A DNA stretch of 64,000 nt from Asparagopsis taxiformis (taxonomy: Eukaryota > Rhodophyta > Florideophyceae > Bonnemaisoniales > Bonnemaisoniaceae): NCBI GenBank assembly GCA_030407315.1, contig JALQPE010002409.1:62001-126000 (forward strand), read 5' to 3'. The first letter of the stretch is position 1. The number at the start of each line of letters is the position of its first letter. Under the pieces are notes generated by a model. That model was not told where the DNA came from. It did not search any database and worked only from the letters and a program-made list of their open reading frames with translations. A program made the translations under genes and the position numbers. This document shows, one piece after another, positions 49,538 to 61,100 of the stretch.

Positions 49538-52500
49538 TTAGGAGGTAACTGCTTTGGTACATCTTTAGCAACTTGTTTGGTATCTATGTCCATCTTCGAT
49601 CCACTCTCAACGCGATGAGCCTCCTTCCCTTGCACATGTTCAGATGGGGTTGTGGATGAACCTGTAGTTGGTTTCAGCTTGAAGAAATGTAATGGAATAC
49701 GTTTGGCTTTGCCACTTCGAATGCGTGCGAGAACGCCAGTCGATGGCAACTTAATATCTGGGAGTCCTGAATTGATTAGTTTCTCAACACAGTTTTCGAT
49801 CAGCGTTGAATGTTCAGATACTTTGGGGAACACTTCTGCGACTCCAGCTAGAATAGACAACGAATTTCTTGAGTATAAATACTCCTCACTTCGAATCACC
49901 TTGCACATTCCGTGAACAAGATTCTCATGTATCGTGAATAACCATTGACAATACTGCTCGTGACGAAGAGGCTTCGATTCTTTTCCATGAGTGGTGTCGC
50001 GGAACCCAAACTCCTTTCTCGCAGAAGCTTCGGTATCGAAAAGTGATCGGTTGCTGCGCCATTTCTCGAGGGTGCTCAAAGTTTCCTTAAGAAGGCTTGC
50101 AATATTCAAAGCCTCGTTTTCTGAGCATCCCCGGATTAGAACAGGGACCAGCTTGACCAAATACTCGAAAAACTTGGAGAAGCTCAAAGCTGGAATGTCA
50201 AGTTCTAGTAGAAGCAAAACAAACTTGGAACAAAAGATAGCATCACTGATAGAGGTCTTGCAACGAGGTAAAACACATTCCTGCAAGAATACTTGTACAT
50301 GCCTACACTGCATCTCTTCAGTTCCACACGCATCTGAAGAAACTAACCCCTGTTTGTTCATTTGCAATACTTCCTTGACCCTTCGTTGTCTAGACAGCAA
50401 AGAAGCCTTTTCTGCTTCTAGACTCAGTATTCGTGTTCTTATCCTGTTTGCTTCAGATTCGCATTGACGTACCCGTTCTCTGTTTCGGGTCTTTTCCCCT
50501 TCCGTTTCCCAAGAATTTGCTACCACCACAAGCCGTTTCTTCTCACGGTCATACATATCCACAGGAACAGTCACGTCGCTCAATTTCAATGTCCAGAACG
50601 TCCTAGCCATACATTCAGAGATTTTTCCTCCGGATTTCCGACTTATCCAAGCCTCGAACGATTGTTGCTTGGGAGATGAAGCATCTCCTGACCCGTTTGT
50701 CACTGAAGGTAACTGCTCTGATGGAGGCTTGTCATCTGCGTTTGAATCTCCCTTTGCAGCTGTCTTCGTATTATTCGGTGTTTTAACATCTCTGGCCGGT
50801 TGGTCAGAATTCACTGCTTTCTTTCCATTGCTTTCTTCTGAAGAGTCAGCAAGGAAGTCTAGGATCGGCGACATGAGAAGAACTGCAGACGAAACAGGAA
50901 CATAGTTTTCGTTGACTAACCCTGACAAACCTATGGCTTTCAAAGGTTCCCACATTTCATTTTTTGGACTAGACTTCTTGCCGTAACTTTCTGGATCTTC
51001 TCCCGGCATAGAGTCAAAGAACTGAGATATCTGCATTAAACTCGATTTTGTTCTGTCAACAAGGTTAGCTGCCAGCTTTAGAGGTTTCATCCTCAAGTCT
51101 TCTTGATATACAGCCATCTTTGTAAGCTGAGCAATAGCGATCGCAATTGGCACATGTGTACCAGTTCTTTCAAAAGCAGTTCGTAGAGCAAGCATAGCTG
51201 AGCTCCTCTCTCGCTCAGCTTTCTGATCAAAGGGACTACCTAAAGCTGCCTGATCCGCCTGTAGCCTACCCCAATTGCCAGATACAGTTGAGCGCAGAAC
51301 CCGTCCCCCACCTTGCGCTACGAGCTGCTTCGAAGTTAGATTTGTTTCAACGCCTATGTCGGCAACGCAGTCAATAACATCGCTGAGAGCCGTTATCAGA
51401 AGCGCATCTTCGTTAACTACAAGCATAGTAAAGAAGAAGTGAAGAACACCATCGAGACGCCTGTTTCCTCCGCGCAGTTTCCGCAGGCAGATGCCCAGGA
51501 AGAGGGATAGCGTGGAATACCATTGGGCGATGTTGATGCCGTCCTCCTTCAAACGACTCTTCTGTGGATCCGCCATACGATCAATAATGAGATACATAAG
51601 CATGTCGACAGCCAAATCAGTGCATGTACGACAGCATTCCACAACAGGGGAGATGGTCACCGGGTCCGCTGGATATCCTTGCACTCTTTGGATAACCGCT
51701 GCAAACGCGGGCAAAGCCTGACCGTGGCTGATTTTGGCAACGTTAATCATATGCTGCTTTTGGGTCTCTGACGTGAGCCTTTTGAGAATGTATTTCATCT
51801 CTTGAGAAGCGCGATTTTCTACCACTTGATACGCAGCGCAAGTTTTAGACACGACGTTGTGCAGATGTCCGTATAAACTCCAACGGATTGTATGCGGCCA
51901 TTCGCCAATAACAGTCCAGATTTCGCTCGCGAGTCCGGCATTCGATTGCTCTAGAGATGAGGCTGGTAGGATGACTTCCCGCATGATCTCGACAGCAGCT
52001 GGGCTGCTTCTTCCCCTCAGGATTCGGCAAAGCGCGATTAGAAAGCCTGGCTTGTTAGCATGCGGACCGAGAATGCAGAGCATGCGTCTAACAGTTGCCC
52101 CAGGGCTACTTTCGTCTTCGCAAAGAAACTCGTCAATCGACCTCAAAGGGGTTGGGTACCCATTCGCGCTGCCACCCAGTTTCGTGATCGCTTCCGACAC
52201 GATCGCATGATTATCGTAGAGTAATGGATGCAGTGAACACAATAGGGGATTGAGCAAAGTCTCGGATACGCCAATCAGGGAGGTGCGAATTTCCGGATGG
52301 GCAGCGATATCAACGTGTTCGTCATTGACACCAAGCGCAAGGATGGAGGCGATTGCATCATCGCATCGACACATCTTAATCATCATCGATATCAACACAA
52401 GCTTCTGAGAAGAAAAGTCTGCAAACGGGCCCGACATAATCTCTCGATGTTGATGTAGGACGTCGCGAGTGCTGTGACCCTGGACGGTGATGTCCTGATT

Positions 52501-53505
52501 AGAAACATCTCGTCTGGACCTCGAGTTGACATTGGAGACGCGTATTTTGGAGCTGATGGTTTGAAGGTTCTTTTCAAACTCAAGAAACTTGGAGCTCAAA
52601 ACGCGATTGTCACGCGGCGATAAGTGGTGCCAGATGTCGTCCACTGTCATACGACCGTCGCGGATCATGACGATAATAAGGAAGATGAGCGATTCCGGGG
52701 TGCCCGCATCTTCCTCCAGACTGACGTTGACGCCAGCGGCTTTCGATGACGCTCGTCTACCATCCGCTTTCGCATCTTTGCTGTTCTGCGGCACGGAGTG
52801 ATAGCACTGCATCATCGCGCCCATCACGTTGTAGACGTGATCGCGCGGAAACTCATCGAGCAAAGCAGAGTAGAGGGGAAGCAGACGATGATCGAAAGGC
52901 AGGGAGCGCTGACGATGAATCTGCTCCGCCACTGACTCGGCAGCTGCACTGAGGATTAGCTCAATAACTCGGTAGCTGTTCAGGCTGAACTGACCGATAA
53001 ACGCAATGAGCCTCCTGCGTACCTCTGCGATTTGCTCGGAACCGGCATTGTCGGCTTGATAGGTAGAGCTGTGGAGCAGCTCGATAACCTTGGAGTAGCC
53101 CTCGGTTTCGTCGCGAAAGAGGTTTTGGGATGGCTGAACGAAGTGACGACGGGTGCGAGCGCGTCTGTCTTCCGCAGCATGCTCGTGATGGGGCTCGATC
53201 ATATCGTGTGTCTCGGCATCAATAACGGTGTAAAAAGTGATGCGACAGAGGTACCCGGTAGCGATGAGCTGACCGATGACCGCCCTTAGAGCTTTTACGC
53301 GCGGGTCTTCAGACGGCTTTCCAGAGCATGTGTTTTTGAGCATCTTGGAAAAGACGTAGACAGCGGTGGAGAGGACGGTGCTATCGGCATTGGTCTTTCG
53401 GAGCGCGGAGGCGATGGTTTCGACCGTTTTGGCATCGCATGCGTGCAAAAGGGGATCCAGCTCGGAGAGAAGCACAGCGGCAATGTTTTGGGTGTTTTGA
53501 GCCAT
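49507..53505 (-). CDS. THOC2: THO complex subunit 2
   Basis: The uninterrupted frame gives 1,332 residues. The THO2 middle domain begins around residue 555, with IWTVIGEWPHTIRWSLYGHL and VVENRASQEMKYILKRLTSE. The Tho2 helicase-like C-terminal block holds FWTLKLSDVTVPVDMYDREK, ESEANRIRTRILSLEAEKAS and FLQECVLPRCKTSISDAIFC, then FLLLLELDIPALSFSKFFEYL, all highly characteristic of THOC2. THO couples transcription to mRNA processing and nuclear export, with THOC2 as its scaffold. The frame stops after EATSGL at 49507, and an overlapping frame continues with a charged tail (previous entry). The ATG at 53505 is the natural start. The identity is firm; the true C-terminus is not. Confidence 0.92.
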   Translation of the reverse strand: MAQNTQNIAAVLLSELDPLLHACDAKTVETIASALRKTNADSTVLSTAVYVFSKMLKNTCSGKPSEDPRVKALRAVIGQLIATGYLCRITFYTVIDAETHDMIEPHHEHAAEDRRARTRRHFVQPSQNLFRDETEGYSKVIELLHSSTYQADNAGSEQIAEVRRRLIAFIGQFSLNSYRVIELILSAAAESVAEQIHRQRSLPFDHRLLPLYSALLDEFPRDHVYNVMGAMMQCYHSVPQNSKDAKADGRRASSKAAGVNVSLEEDAGTPESLIFLIIVMIRDGRMTVDDIWHHLSPRDNRVLSSKFLEFEKNLQTISSKIRVSNVNSRSRRDVSNQDITVQGHSTRDVLHQHREIMSGPFADFSSQKLVLISMMIKMCRCDDAIASILALGVNDEHVDIAAHPEIRTSLIGVSETLLNPLLCSLHPLLYDNHAIVSEAITKLGGSANGYPTPLRSIDEFLCEDESSPGATVRRMLCILGPHANKPGFLIALCRILRGRSSPAAVEIMREVILPASSLEQSNAGLASEIWTVIGEWPHTIRWSLYGHLHNVVSKTCAAYQVVENRASQEMKYILKRLTSETQKQHMINVAKISHGQALPAFAAVIQRVQGYPADPVTISPVVECCRTCTDLAVDMLMYLIIDRMADPQKSRLKEDGINIAQWYSTLSLFLGICLRKLRGGNRRLDGVLHFFFTMLVVNEDALLITALSDVIDCVADIGVETNLTSKQLVAQGGGRVLRSTVSGNWGRLQADQAALGSPFDQKAERERSSAMLALRTAFERTGTHVPIAIAIAQLTKMAVYQEDLRMKPLKLAANLVDRTKSSLMQISQFFDSMPGEDPESYGKKSSPKNEMWEPLKAIGLSGLVNENYVPVSSAVLLMSPILDFLADSSEESNGKKAVNSDQPARDVKTPNNTKTAAKGDSNADDKPPSEQLPSVTNGSGDASSPKQQSFEAWISRKSGGKISECMARTFWTLKLSDVTVPVDMYDREKKRLVVVANSWETEGEKTRNRERVRQCESEANRIRTRILSLEAEKASLLSRQRRVKEVLQMNKQGLVSSDACGTEEMQCRHVQVFLQECVLPRCKTSISDAIFCSKFVLLLLELDIPALSFSKFFEYLVKLVPVLIRGCSENEALNIASLLKETLSTLEKWRSNRSLFDTEASARKEFGFRDTTHGKESKPLRHEQYCQWLFTIHENLVHGMCKVIRSEEYLYSRNSLSILAGVAEVFPKVSEHSTLIENCVEKLINSGLPDIKLPSTGVLARIRSGKAKRIPLHFFKLKPTTGSSTTPSEHVQGKEAHRVESGSKMDIDTKQVAKDVPKQLPPKAPLEATSGL

Positions 53506-54027
53506 TTCGATTGCTGAGCTGAGGAGATTCGGCAGAGATACAGAACAATGTATAGGCGAGTGGAGTTGGGCGAGCGAGAAAGTCTCTGCTTGGGACGCTG
53601 ATTGGAGCGAGTTAAATACAAATCAGTACTGTCATGGAAGCGCAATATGATGATGAGGGTGCTGCCGGGAGGGAAACAGCAGCACAACTCAGTCGGTTGG
53701 AATTTGATGAGAGAGAGGATGATTATTTGGCAAGAGGGGAGCAACAGGTTGAAAGGTGCGTTGGCGGCTCAACGTCGTAGTTGCGAGGCCACTGAATTTA
53801 GTACCGATGCTCCAGAATTACAAAAAATCAACAATTTGCATGGCAGTGCACGTTTGAATCTTGTTTTGCTGAAATTTTGAATGCCGTGTACCTCAACCCG
53901 ACCGTCGTCACCTTGGAGACAATCTTCCACCCTCGACGACATTCTCATCCATCCACTACCCGCCGACCCCATCGCGTTGCGCAATTGGAAATGAAACCCA
54001 ACTAGCACCCGCAAATTATCTCTAAAC
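53506..54027. promoter_or_regulatory. Divergent spacer between THOC2 and the PAP2-like gene
   Basis: 522 bases between divergent starts. Short frames only; no motif stands out. Confidence 0.3.
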
Positions 54028-54879
54028 ATGCATTCATTTCGCTACAACCGCAGCCAGAGGCTGTTCCTCATTGCCACTCCCTTTGCGCTTGTGCTGCTCG
54101 CAATAATCTTGAGCCGAGTCGAGTCGACGCGCGATCACATGCATTCGTGTTTCATTCAGCGCGAATTGGAAAAGCCGCCTCCAACCATGATCCCTCTTGG
54201 AGACGGAGTGCTGCATGATTACACGGTTACCATTCTTTGGGTTGCAATGTTCCTGCTTGCATTACTGCCCAATCGCCGATCGCAAGGAATATACGCCCTC
54301 GCGTACGTATCTCTGTGGTTCCATGGCACATACATCTTGCTAGCGGCACTGAAAGCGCCATTGTACGACTTTTCCTGCGCGGGGGAGCGCATCAATTTCC
54401 CAAATGGAATTTCGGGTCACTACTCTTTTTTTGTCTTTGTGGGATTGACTGCCCCAATTTTCTCCGACCTTCGCATTCAGAACAACCCGCAAGCTCCAAA
54501 GAGTGTTCTCTTCGTAGTAGAGGCATTGATGACAGTGTTCAGAGTAGGTGCTGTCGCAACTTTGTATCGAACATTTATGCATGGTTACCATTCGATGCAT
54601 CAAGTTTTCTTAGGTACTGCTTTGGGCATGTTTTCACACGCTATACTTGACCATGTCTACTTTCGCGATGTGAGTCCCAGTAATGTTTCACAGCAAGTTA
54701 CTGTATTGCTTGCCAATTCGCTCGCATCCTTCGCGCTCTACTACCAAATGTGGCCGCACAACGATACCGACGCAGTGGTAACAGCTGGTCAAATCCAGTT
54801 TCACATCGCCTGGTGGCTTGTTCTTTGTATCGCTGCATACTTCCAACAAAAACGTCCTGAGAAGGTATCAACAGACTAA
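54028..54879 (+). CDS. Multi-pass membrane protein, PAP2-like phosphatase fold
   Basis: The protein has 283 residues with about six hydrophobic segments, the first at residues 11-29. Motifs resemble the PAP2 superfamily: FPNGISGHYSFFVF (PSGH-like) followed by RTFMHGYHSMHQVFLGTALG, comparable to SRxxxGxHxxxQVxxG, whose His is catalytic. The first PAP2 motif (KxxxxxxRP) is not obvious. Members include dolichyl-diphosphate and lipid phosphatases and the sphingomyelin-synthase-like group, all acting on lipid phosphates in ER or Golgi membranes. Activity cannot be judged without the first motif. The ATG at 54028 is chosen as the only early start. The family is probable. Confidence 0.68.
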   Translation: MHSFRYNRSQRLFLIATPFALVLLAIILSRVESTRDHMHSCFIQRELEKPPPTMIPLGDGVLHDYTVTILWVAMFLLALLPNRRSQGIYALAYVSLWFHGTYILLAALKAPLYDFSCAGERINFPNGISGHYSFFVFVGLTAPIFSDLRIQNNPQAPKSVLFVVEALMTVFRVGAVATLYRTFMHGYHSMHQVFLGTALGMFSHAILDHVYFRDVSPSNVSQQVTVLLANSLASFALYYQMWPHNDTDAVVTAGQIQFHIAWWLVLCIAAYFQQKRPEKVSTD

Positions 54880-55036
54880 CATGAAACTTGTAAAGATGAC
54901 CAACCTATGTTTATCACTCCCACGTGCGACGCGTAGTCCGCCACAGTTATCAGTTGCAGTGAAGTCCAAATCGCAACTTGTTTATAAATATTGAGCGCTT
55001 GCGCTTTACTGTCTACGTCTTTCCAACCCGATTGTA

Positions 55037-57400
55037 TTATTCTGTGTTTTGTACATTGGAAGAGATCACGAGATCTTTGATGGACCCTTCTCCCCCCTGC
55101 GTGATACTCAATGTTTTCTCATTTGCGAGATGCAACAAACAAATAAATACGTACGACAGTGACACATCCGGAAGCGCATTCTCGGGCACAAACGCAGGCA
55201 TATCATGAACAAGCTCCTGCAATGTTTGAGATGCACCGCTACGAATATCTCCACCAGAACGGCCACAACTTTCTTCAACCGGCATAGACTCGGTCTGATT
55301 CTCTGTATCCTCCGTATCTGCGTGCGGTGTGTTTGCCTCAGATACTTCGTCTTCGCCACACAGCCGTGACCACAGACCCGACTTCAACTGTCTGACGTCA
55401 ACCTTCTTTGCAACTTTAGCATAATTGATATCAATCTTCTCCACTCGGGCCGGCTCTGCAACCAAATCAATACCAGTTCCAAACGCATCACCACTGGTGT
55501 GTGTATTTTCGTTGTCGTCGTCCATAAATGCGCCGACTTGATCATCTTGGGGGCAGAAATTCTCGTTATCGCAGTCGTTATCAAAATCATACCATCCAGC
55601 CGCATCATTCGATTCAGCGGATTTGCCCGCTCCCCTCTTCTCATGTGATCGCGGCGGCCTGATATAAGTTTTCGGTTTCAAGAATAAAGAAGCCAAAGAT
55701 CGTGCCGAAAAATGCAGGTCCTCCGGCAACGTGACCTTTTTCTCAGAAAACGCATCCCTCACGCTCTTGGACAAATGATTTGCCGATGCCGTCTTGGCGG
55801 GTGCGAATTCCGACTCGAAGTCTATCCTCGGTGCCTCGCGTGAAAAGTCAAGCAACATAGCCGTCTTTCCGCGTGGTCTTTTCGACTCCGTCTTTCGCGC
55901 CGCGTCGCCAAACTGCGCAGAGGCCTCTGTGGCGCGGAAACGCCAATGCTGCGGGCCTGCCCAGCCCGCCAACGCCGACGTGTCAAAGAAAGAATACGCA
56001 GAATCGTCTCGAAGAGCCACGCCAGCCTCGACGAGATCCACGCGACCGCCTTGAGCCGCAAACGCTAATGACGCGTTGGATTGAAGCGAGACGCGCTCTG
56101 AAGGGGCAAAGATATTCACATCGTCATCATCCGCAGCGTCGAATTGGCCGGCGGCTTCGGACTGAATGGGCAGACTGGTTTCAGAATTGCTGAATAGACC
56201 GAGGCTGGCGGCGTTCTCCAAGTCGCCGGCTGCGTAGTCAAAATCCACTGCGACGCTTGAGTCGGCGCTGAAATCTTCGTCAGCTGTGTAGGGTACAGAT
56301 GAACTCTGTGTTGAATTTTGCGACATTGACTGACTAGCAGATGTGACACAGGAAAGCGTATCATCAAGACCGGCTTTTCTCGCTTGGAAGAAGCGAAGAA
56401 ATTGGGGACAGATGACATCGGACTCGTCGGGAGATTGTGGAGGAAGAAGAGCTGAAACATCATATGTCGCATCCGGGGCTGTTGATGAGGGTTCTTCGTT
56501 GATAGATGCGATGAGATTATCGGCAGGTTCGGCGCTATCGAAAATAATGTGAGCTGAGGGACCAACGGGAAGATTGTTGAGCAGCATACCACGAGCGCCA
56601 CCTTCATCGAATGCAGCAGACATTTTCTGAAATAGAGGGTCGACAGCTAGGTCCATCTCTAGTTTGTGGGAGGTAATATTAGCCATATTGGACTCGAGAG
56701 TTGCACCCCCTGCTCGTTTTGCTCTACGCTTTCTGTTATTTTGCAGTGGGTCATCTGCATCTGCATGTTGCGATGAAGCGTCTTCGTCCACATCCTCGCG
56801 ACCTGTCCTCGACAGACCACCGAGAACCTTGAAGGCGTTTACATGTACGGAATCGACGCGGGAGCAGTAAATTTTAACGCCGGCATCCAATGTGACACCA
56901 GCCAACTGAAAATTGGTATCATCGCCATTACTCGGCGGTAGAGAGTCCTCGCGATCGTCCTGAAAACTGACGGTGCGTTTGACGGTATCTGAATCTTGCT
57001 TGAAGAGCATGGGCATGTAATCAATGAGATTCAAACTCCATGTATTTCGCGCGTTAATTTTGTTGTCTTGACAAAGCTTGATTGTCGCGGAATACATATG
57101 TGCAATCTCCTCCTTGGAGAGGACGGGCTTAGTTCTCGGGCGATCGGAGGGAGTGGGCGCCAGGGAGCGGCGACGAACCGCAGATGGACGTCGTTCGGAT
57201 GTGCCGCGAATAAGGGAGGGGTGTGGGGAACGCAGCGGTGTGAGAGGTGGTTGACGATTGGTGGCATCGCGCAGTACGGAGAGCGGGTGTCGCCCGGCGG
57301 GACTTTTGGCGGGGAGGTGGAAGGAACTGAGACGACGGTTGGAGCGCGGAGTTTTCAGAGGTGGAGAACATATGTCGACAGCGGAAAGTGGGGTATCCAT
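55037..57400 (-). CDS. CAPH: Condensin complex subunit 2 (CAP-H/Barren kleisin)
   Basis: The protein has 787 residues and all CAP-H landmarks. A Ser/Pro/Arg-rich N-terminus comes first. Then IKLCQDNKINARNTWSLNLI, followed by DYMPML, LAGVTLDAGVKIYCSRVDSV and VHVNAFKVLGGL form the Smc-neck-binding part. A long acidic middle follows, with CPQFLRFFQARKAG and FDFDYAAGDLENAA-like segments. The C-terminal winged helix contains INYAKVAKKVDVRQLKSGLW and FICLLHLANEKTLSI. CAP-H is the kleisin bridging SMC2 and SMC4 in condensin I, needed for mitotic chromosome compaction. The ATG at 57400 is the first in frame and follows a C-rich leader. Length fits the family (700-900). Very high confidence. Confidence 0.94.
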   Translation of the reverse strand: MDTPLSAVDICSPPLKTPRSNRRLSSFHLPAKSPAGRHPLSVLRDATNRQPPLTPLRSPHPSLIRGTSERRPSAVRRRSLAPTPSDRPRTKPVLSKEEIAHMYSATIKLCQDNKINARNTWSLNLIDYMPMLFKQDSDTVKRTVSFQDDREDSLPPSNGDDTNFQLAGVTLDAGVKIYCSRVDSVHVNAFKVLGGLSRTGREDVDEDASSQHADADDPLQNNRKRRAKRAGGATLESNMANITSHKLEMDLAVDPLFQKMSAAFDEGGARGMLLNNLPVGPSAHIIFDSAEPADNLIASINEEPSSTAPDATYDVSALLPPQSPDESDVICPQFLRFFQARKAGLDDTLSCVTSASQSMSQNSTQSSSVPYTADEDFSADSSVAVDFDYAAGDLENAASLGLFSNSETSLPIQSEAAGQFDAADDDDVNIFAPSERVSLQSNASLAFAAQGGRVDLVEAGVALRDDSAYSFFDTSALAGWAGPQHWRFRATEASAQFGDAARKTESKRPRGKTAMLLDFSREAPRIDFESEFAPAKTASANHLSKSVRDAFSEKKVTLPEDLHFSARSLASLFLKPKTYIRPPRSHEKRGAGKSAESNDAAGWYDFDNDCDNENFCPQDDQVGAFMDDDNENTHTSGDAFGTGIDLVAEPARVEKIDINYAKVAKKVDVRQLKSGLWSRLCGEDEVSEANTPHADTEDTENQTESMPVEESCGRSGGDIRSGASQTLQELVHDMPAFVPENALPDVSLSYVFICLLHLANEKTLSITQGGEGSIKDLVISSNVQNTE

Positions 57401-58151
57401 TATTAAGGTTGGGCGGACGGGAGCGGAAGGGGTTGGTGCGGGTGGGCGATGGGAGAATAGTAGAGAACGAAAGAGAGTTTGAAATTTTAAAATTGAAGTT
57501 TCAAGTGTTGTGCCCGTTTGGGATATCGGGATGGCCCAGTGGGACAGACGGATCCATCGTTGAACGTGGGGGATGAATCATAATTTAGAGAGTATGTTGT
57601 ATGTTGTGCATGTGTTGGTGCATTACACCGCATGGTTTCACGTGTGGAATGCGTTGGATATGGCCCCTGCGCGACACGAGTCGGTGGCATGACAGCAGGA
57701 TGCATACCGATTGCACATGTATTCGCAATATAAACGTCGAGATTGACATCTGCGAGGGTGTTACCGCGAGATCACCGCCAATTGAGGGAGAACATTGCGA
57801 CGGTTGTTCACCATACATATTGATCGGTCCGTATGAGAACGAGAACAAGTCACCATCAGCAATTCGTCAAGGCAAGTCAAACAATATGAAAGCGCTGGCG
57901 GAAATTACACAGCGGATACATCCCAACCAACCGTCTTGCCAATATAGACATTCACAACACAGCGGTCCAACACGCATCAACATACACTTGCGCAAACAAC
58001 GGCAACTATCAAGGCTGCACTCGCGTCATTTGCAGATGTGAACCATTGCGCAACACAAGCCATCAAACAACAGCTCAATTGTCGCCGTAATAATAATAAT
58101 ACTGTACCAGCCACCACACATCACCGTGCATCATCCCAACCCTCCACACCC
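57401..58151. promoter_or_regulatory. Divergent spacer between CAP-H and urea carboxylase genes
   Basis: 751 bases between divergent starts. The 65 bases before 58152 are C/A-rich and almost G-free after an AATAATAATAATA run near 58090. A TGGCCCAGTGGG near 57533 resembles a tRNA A box, but no B box follows. No gene is seen. Confidence 0.35.
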
Positions 58152-61100
58152 ATGCATACCTATCCCTTTCAACGCGTGCTCGTCGCCAACCGCGGCGAAG
58201 TGGCCGTCCGTCTCATCACAGCCGTTCAATCTCTCGGACTCCACGCAGTATCTGTGTACATATCCGAAGATTCTGCCTCGCGACACGTATCCCTCGCCGA
58301 TGTCTCCGTCTCCCTCGGCGCCGATGCCGCCGCATACAACAGTCCGCAGGCCCTACTAGCCGCCGCCCTCGCCACCGGAGCGCAGGCCATTCTGCCAGGC
58401 TACGGCTTCGTGTCCGAAAACCCCCACGCCGCCCGGCTCTTTCAGAGCAATGCTATCTGCTGGATTGGCCCGCGTCCGGAGACCATCGACCTCTTCGGGC
58501 TCAAACATACCGCAAAAGTCGCCGCTCTTGATGCCAAAGTCCCGACCATCCCCGGGAGTCCGCTCGTGCACACCGTCGATCACGCGCTGCAGCATGCGCG
58601 CCAAATTGGATACCCGACCCTGCTCAAGGCCTCCGCCGGTGGCGGCGGTATGGGTCAGGCTGTTGTGCAGGATGATGCAGCGCTTCGAGCTGCCTTCCCT
58701 GCCGTTGTTGAGCAGTGTACAGCGCTGTTTTCTAGCTCGGATATCTATGTGGAGAAATATTTGCATACAGCTCGTCATATCGAAGTTCAGGTTTTCGGCG
58801 ATGGACAGGGCACTGTTGTTGCGCTCGGTGATCGCGATTGCTCCGTTCAGCGTAGAAGACAGAAAGTTATAGAGGAGGGAAATGCGCCCAATATTCCTGC
58901 ACAGCTTCGTTCCCAATTGCGACAGGCTGCAATTCGTCTCTGTGCCGCCCATAATTACCGTTCAGCTGGAACTGTAGAGTTCATCATGGATGCGAATACG
59001 CATGAATGGTATTTTCTAGAAGTTAATACCCGCTTGCAGGTTGAGCACGGCGTCACTGAACTTGTATCCGGCGTCGACATTGTCCAGTGGATGATTCAGC
59101 TCGCTGCAGGCATTGATGTGCTCAAATCAGGTCACACTGAATGGAAAGAGAGAGGTGTTGCAATCGAAGCTAGAGTTTATGCTGAAAACCCCAACAATCA
59201 TTATGCACCTTGTCCTGGTACCCTCTCAGATATGGTCTGGCCCGAGCAGATTACAGACCCGGAAACAGGTTCTCGCGTTCGAGTAGATTCATGGGCTGAG
59301 ACAGGATCGACCGTTTCCGCCCATTACGATCCATTGCTAGGCAAAGTTCTCGTGTGGGGTAGAACAAGAGCATTGGCTATTCTTCAACTAAAGGATGCTT
59401 TGCAGAAGACGAAAGTACGCGGCGTGCCGTCCAATGTGGAGTTACTTTTGCAGGTTGTAGGTCATCCAAAGTTTCTGCAAGGACAATACACAACGGCACT
59501 TCTCAATACTTTTTCACCAAAGACTGCATCTGTTCAAGTTGTAAAACCTGGTCTACAATCGTCACTTCAGGATTATCCTGGCCGAGTGGGATATTGGCAC
59601 GTTGGCGTCAGTCCCTCCGGTCCCATGGACGCATATGCAATGGGTATGGCTAACGCACTAGTGGGTAATACCCTGCACGCTTGCGCTCTCGAGATGACCG
59701 TTTCAGGCCCTTCCTTAATTTTTCATACCGACTCAGTTATAGCTTTAGCAGGTGGATATCTCAATGCTGAGCTAGACGATGGCAAGCCGGTACCGTGGTG
59801 GACTCCATTTACGATAAAGGCAGGTACATCACTTTCCATCGGCGGAGCGGTCGGGGAAGACGACGACCAAGCCACCCATACGGGTGGTAAAGTAGCTTAC
59901 CTCGCAATTCGTGGCGGCTTTGATGCACCAAAATATCTCGGCAGCGCTTCAACGTTTCCAAATGGAAAGTTTGGCGGTATAACCGGGTCATTCCTTGCTG
60001 CAGGTGATTTTTTGCCCGTTGGGAAGGATGTTCATAGCTCACTTCTTCAAGCTGAAATTAATGGACTCTCGTTTAGATGGCCGCTAAACAAGCAGCTCCC
60101 GTCAGCCTTTATACCATCCTATGATGTTGATGAGTGGACGGTTGCTGCGCTGAATGGGCCTCACGCTTCCAACGACTTTCTGGAAGATGATACCCTCAAG
60201 GCGATATGGTCAACGCCGTACGAAGTACATCATGCAACAAATCGTTTAGGGGCACGATTAATCGGCCCTGTGCCGAAATGGACAAGGTCAGATGGAGGAT
60301 CTGCTGGTCTTCATCCATCCAACTTGCACGATTATACATATGCTCCTGGAGCTGTAAACTTCAGTGGTAACACTCCTATTATCTTGATGCTTGACGGCCC
60401 GTCGCTGGGAGGCTTTGTTTGTCCCATCACCGTCGCCACTGCAGATCTTTGGAAAGTTGCGCAAGCTAGACCGGGCGAAAAGGTAAGATTCCAACAAGTT
60501 GATTTCGATCAAGCTAGCAAGGCAGTATTTTCGATGGAGGATGCGTGGGATGCCATCAGAATGAACGATACCATCAGATTACAAGACATCGAAACTACAT
60601 GGAGTCCTTGGTGGGTCCAAAAGTGCTCGCCAGTTGATGTTCCTGCTGTTCTCGCGAGCCTGGATCCGTCGAAAGGGGACACAGCTGAAATCAAGGTATC
60701 TTACCGTATCTCAGGTGACGAGCATGTACTTATTGAGTATGGTAATATAGGGCTCGACCTGGCCTATAGGATGCGAGTGCATATCCTTATGGAAGAGCTA
60801 AGTTCGCGAGACTTCGTGAAGGAGCTATGTCCTGGCGTACGATCATTGCTGCTTAGATATGATCGAAAGAAAGTGCACTTAAATACTCTTGTGTCTACCT
60901 TGAAGGACCTAGAGATGGGCGTTCTAAGCTCTGTTGAACATGTTACTGTGCCATCTCGCGTAATTGAACTCCCCCTTGCATTTGAGGACAAATGGACAGT
61001 CGAGGCCCAGGGGCGTTATCTGCGATCAGTTCGACCAGATGCCCCCTACATGCCTTCTAATGTTGAATTTGTTCGCCGTATAAATGGATTATCTTCAACC

